Source: Terrisporobacter petrolearius
GTDB lineage: Bacteria > Bacillota > Clostridia > Peptostreptococcales > Peptostreptococcaceae
Assembly: GCF_032598785.1 (NCBI RefSeq)
Contig: NZ_CP102984.1
Strand: one strand, 5' to 3'
Length of the DNA stretch: 64,000 nt
The position numbers and the translations under genes were made by a program. The notes under the pieces were generated by a model. That model was not told where the DNA came from, searched no databases, and saw nothing but the letters and a program-made list of their open reading frames with translations. This document shows positions 62,221 through 64,000 of the stretch, piece by piece (position 1 is the first letter of the stretch; every line of letters starts with the position of its first letter).

Positions 62221-63072
62221 TTATATTAATCTAGGCATTGCCCATCTAAATTTTCCTCTAGTTTCAAAACCCCCTATTCCTTTATATCCTGTTATTGTTT
62301 GTTCTATTACTTCTTCTATTGGCACTACCATATCAATTCTTGAACAAGCAATTTTTTCAACAATAAATACAGGGTCAAGGGCATGTATCATTATTCTTCC
62401 TGGAGAACTAGCATAGTTTGCACCTGCTCTTATTATTTGCTCATAATTGGATTGACATGCACCTGCAAATATAACTAGACCATCAAAATCAGGTTGCCAC
62501 TTTCTAGCTTCTCTAACACATTTTATAAAGTTATAAGAATTTCTATAGTTATTTATATCTTTTAAATTTCCCTTTTTAGACGTGATAGCATCATGTCCTG
62601 TTATGACCAAAATATCGGGTTTGTGCTTTTCTAAAAGCGCTCTCACTTCTTTGTACTGGTTTGCTTCTGGTATGGCTACTCCAATAGCTGGTATTCCTAA
62701 TTCAGTATAAACATCTAAACATATTTTTAAATATTCTTTGTCTCCGTCTATTTGGAGCACCTTTCCTGGAATACCATATACATTACTACTGGACTGAAGT
62801 TTAGGAGCTCCTCTATACAAATTTTGTCTTTCCCTTGCATTAACCACTGATCTATATAATAAACTTTGAACATTTTTATCTATCAAAATCCCCCTAGTGT
62901 CATTTTCTTCCACCAATTCTAAATCATCCAAGTATGCATCTGCCATTAATCTAAAAGCCACACCTTTTAACATGGCAACTTTTTTATTTTTATCGTCCTT
63001 AGAAAATCCTATTATTTTAAATATAATATCTCTATTATAAGATTTTCTAACAACTATATCTCCCTCTTTCAT
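62221..63072 (-). CDS. yabG: Sporulation-specific cysteine protease YabG
   Basis: YabG processes spore coat proteins and, in C. difficile, also the CspBA germination protease precursor. It has 283 residues from the ATG at 63070-63072, which AAGGAGG precedes by 6 nt; an upstream ATG lies before that site. The likely catalytic pair is H160 in ITGHDA and C206 in FAGACQS, close to the positions reported for C. difficile. The N-terminal KEGDIVVRKSYNRDI is typical. Confidence 0.95.
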   Translation of the reverse strand: MKEGDIVVRKSYNRDIIFKIIGFSKDDKNKKVAMLKGVAFRLMADAYLDDLELVEENDTRGILIDKNVQSLLYRSVVNARERQNLYRGAPKLQSSSNVYGIPGKVLQIDGDKEYLKICLDVYTELGIPAIGVAIPEANQYKEVRALLEKHKPDILVITGHDAITSKKGNLKDINNYRNSYNFIKCVREARKWQPDFDGLVIFAGACQSNYEQIIRAGANYASSPGRIMIHALDPVFIVEKIACSRIDMVVPIEEVIEQTITGYKGIGGFETRGKFRWAMPRLI

Positions 63073-63272
63073 AGTTGTCCTCCTTAACATATGGTTTTAA
63101 TTTATAGTATGTTTTAGAGGATATTTTGTTCATATGTTGATAAAAAACATATTTTGTTAAATCTAATCAATGTACTAGATTAATATGTTCCCATATATAT
63201 ATAATAATTTCTAATATATAATGTATTTAGGAAAGTATTTTTTGTGCTTATAAAAAAGGGGGCTTATTACAT

Positions 63273-63860
63273 ATGAATATATTTATTTTATCTTGTGGAG
63301 TATTTGAACCAGAACTAAATAAAATTTTAGAAGATATAAAAAAAGAAAAGTTATTTAAAGAAGACATTAGTGTAAAATATCTACCATTTGGACTTCATAC
63401 TAACTTGGACAAACTGAAAAGCGTAATTACTAGTAGTTTAGATAGCATACAGTCAGATAAGATAGTTTTGCTTTACGGAAGTAAGTGCCATTATATGTTT
63501 CATGAGTTTCTAAAAGGCTATGATAATTTAATCACCTTTAAAGATTCTAATTGTATGGAGTTAATAATTGGAGATGAAATAAAAAACAACAATAACAACT
63601 TATATATAACACCTGGCTGGGTTATTAAATTCGATGAGCTAAATAAATTTATAAACGCAGTAGATATTTATGATATTAGACAACAGTATGGACAGCATGA
63701 TAATGTTATAATTGGTGATACAGGCGTATGTGAATTTACAGATGATATGATATTTGATTTATTTGAAAAAATTCAAGTACCCATAGAAATACAAAAAACA
63801 GATATTAATAATTTTAAAAATAAAATAATTGATGCTATAAAAAGAGCTATAAATGACTGA
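63273..63860 (+). CDS. DUF1638-like protein, function unknown
   Basis: A 195-residue cytoplasmic protein starting MNIFILSCGVFEPEL. Segments LLYGSKCHYMFHEF, CMELIIGDE and TPGWVIKFDELNKF fit the DUF1638 family, often found near corrinoid or methyltransferase genes. Several cysteines (C8, one in SKCH, one in NCMEL) could bind metal. AAAAAGGGGGC precedes the ATG. It is on the opposite strand to its neighbours and alone, so context gives no function. Its stop lies inside a long terminator palindrome. The family call is by eye. Confidence 0.6.
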   Translation: MNIFILSCGVFEPELNKILEDIKKEKLFKEDISVKYLPFGLHTNLDKLKSVITSSLDSIQSDKIVLLYGSKCHYMFHEFLKGYDNLITFKDSNCMELIIGDEIKNNNNNLYITPGWVIKFDELNKFINAVDIYDIRQQYGQHDNVIIGDTGVCEFTDDMIFDLFEKIQVPIEIQKTDINNFKNKIIDAIKRAIND

Positions 63861-63884
63861 TTTAAATCAGTCATTTATAGCTCT
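63840..63884. terminator. Convergent terminator overlapping the DUF1638-like stop codon
   Basis: AAAGAGCTATAAATGACTGA and its exact complement meet at TTTAAA. The palindrome has about 20 bp per arm with A/T tracts on both sides, so it can stop transcription from both strands. The TGA stop at 63858-63860 is inside the first arm. Confidence 0.8.
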
Positions 63885-63904
63885 TTAATTTATATATTTA
63901 AAAC

Positions 63905-64000
63905 TTATATTACTCTTCTTCCATTTACAAAAGTTTTGTAGTAATGACCACTTGCCATACTTGATATTACAACCTTACCTTTAGTAGATGATGCATGGAT
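63905..64000 (-). CDS. NlpC/P60 family peptidase, 3' end only
   Basis: The last 31 codons of a minus-strand gene that runs off the right edge. The tail reads IHASSTKGKVVISSMASG, then HYYKTFVNGRRVI. The IHASS motif holds the second catalytic histidine of NlpC/P60 cysteine peptidases, which cut peptide stems of peptidoglycan. Other domains cannot be seen. Confidence 0.7.
   Translation of the reverse strand: MHASSTKGKVVISSMASGHYYKTFVNGRRVI

Overview
The window is a low-GC, spore-forming Clostridia chromosome. The gene set (spoIIID, spoIIQ, spoIID, spoIIR, yabG, a SipL-type DUF3794/LysM protein, ptb-buk linked to a branched-chain 2-oxoacid:ferredoxin oxidoreductase) and the 16S sequence point to Peptostreptococcaceae. 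From memory, the 16S V2 region differs from Clostridioides difficile and looks more like the Paraclostridium/Paeniclostridium group; I could not run a database search. Nearly everything is on the minus strand, so the window is best read from right to left.

Left part (1-16.6 kb), minus strand: the start of an mreB/mbl gene, then spoIIID, spoIIQ, spoIID, murA, ywmB (sporulation and peptidoglycan block). Next come glmS behind a glmS ribozyme and glmM (UDP-GlcNAc supply). Then a seven-gene energy cassette: ptb, buk, a P-loop protein, and ferredoxin-like, alpha, beta and gamma subunits of a VOR-type oxidoreductase. A perfect CodY-box match lies far upstream of ptb. Last are cdaA-cdaR (c-di-AMP synthesis). 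The usual cdaA-cdaR-glmM linkage is split by the energy cassette.

Middle (16.7-45.2 kb): four rRNA operons in the same orientation, with 29 tRNA genes. rrn2 and rrn1 are joined through an 18-tRNA cluster with no visible promoter between them, so they look like one transcription unit of about 13 kb ending after 8 more tRNAs. rrn3 and rrn4 stand alone. rrn3 lacks the spacer tRNA-Ala and has a 26-nt insertion in helix 45 of its 23S gene. The segment between rrn2 and rrn3 carries nrdD-nrdG (anaerobic ribonucleotide reductase, with paired NrdR boxes) and a divergent aminotransferase. Two clusters of three DnaA-box sequences lie upstream of rrn2 and rrn3.

Right part (45.2-64 kb), minus strand: a small membrane ORF, then dusB-greA-lysS, an ECF transporter S-component with coaX (structured leader in front), birA with a P1 peptidase, tilS-ftsH, a DUF1934 protein, a SleB/CwlJ-type hydrolase, spoIIR, ispE-GntR regulator, sipL, veg and yabG. 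One plus-strand DUF1638-like gene and the 3' end of an NlpC/P60 gene close the window. Most of this is conserved housekeeping and sporulation sequence. I found no clear undescribed multi-gene system. The items most worth checking are the DnaA-box clusters, the helix-45 insertion, the repeated-hairpin leader of the ECF/coaX operon and the CodY box.
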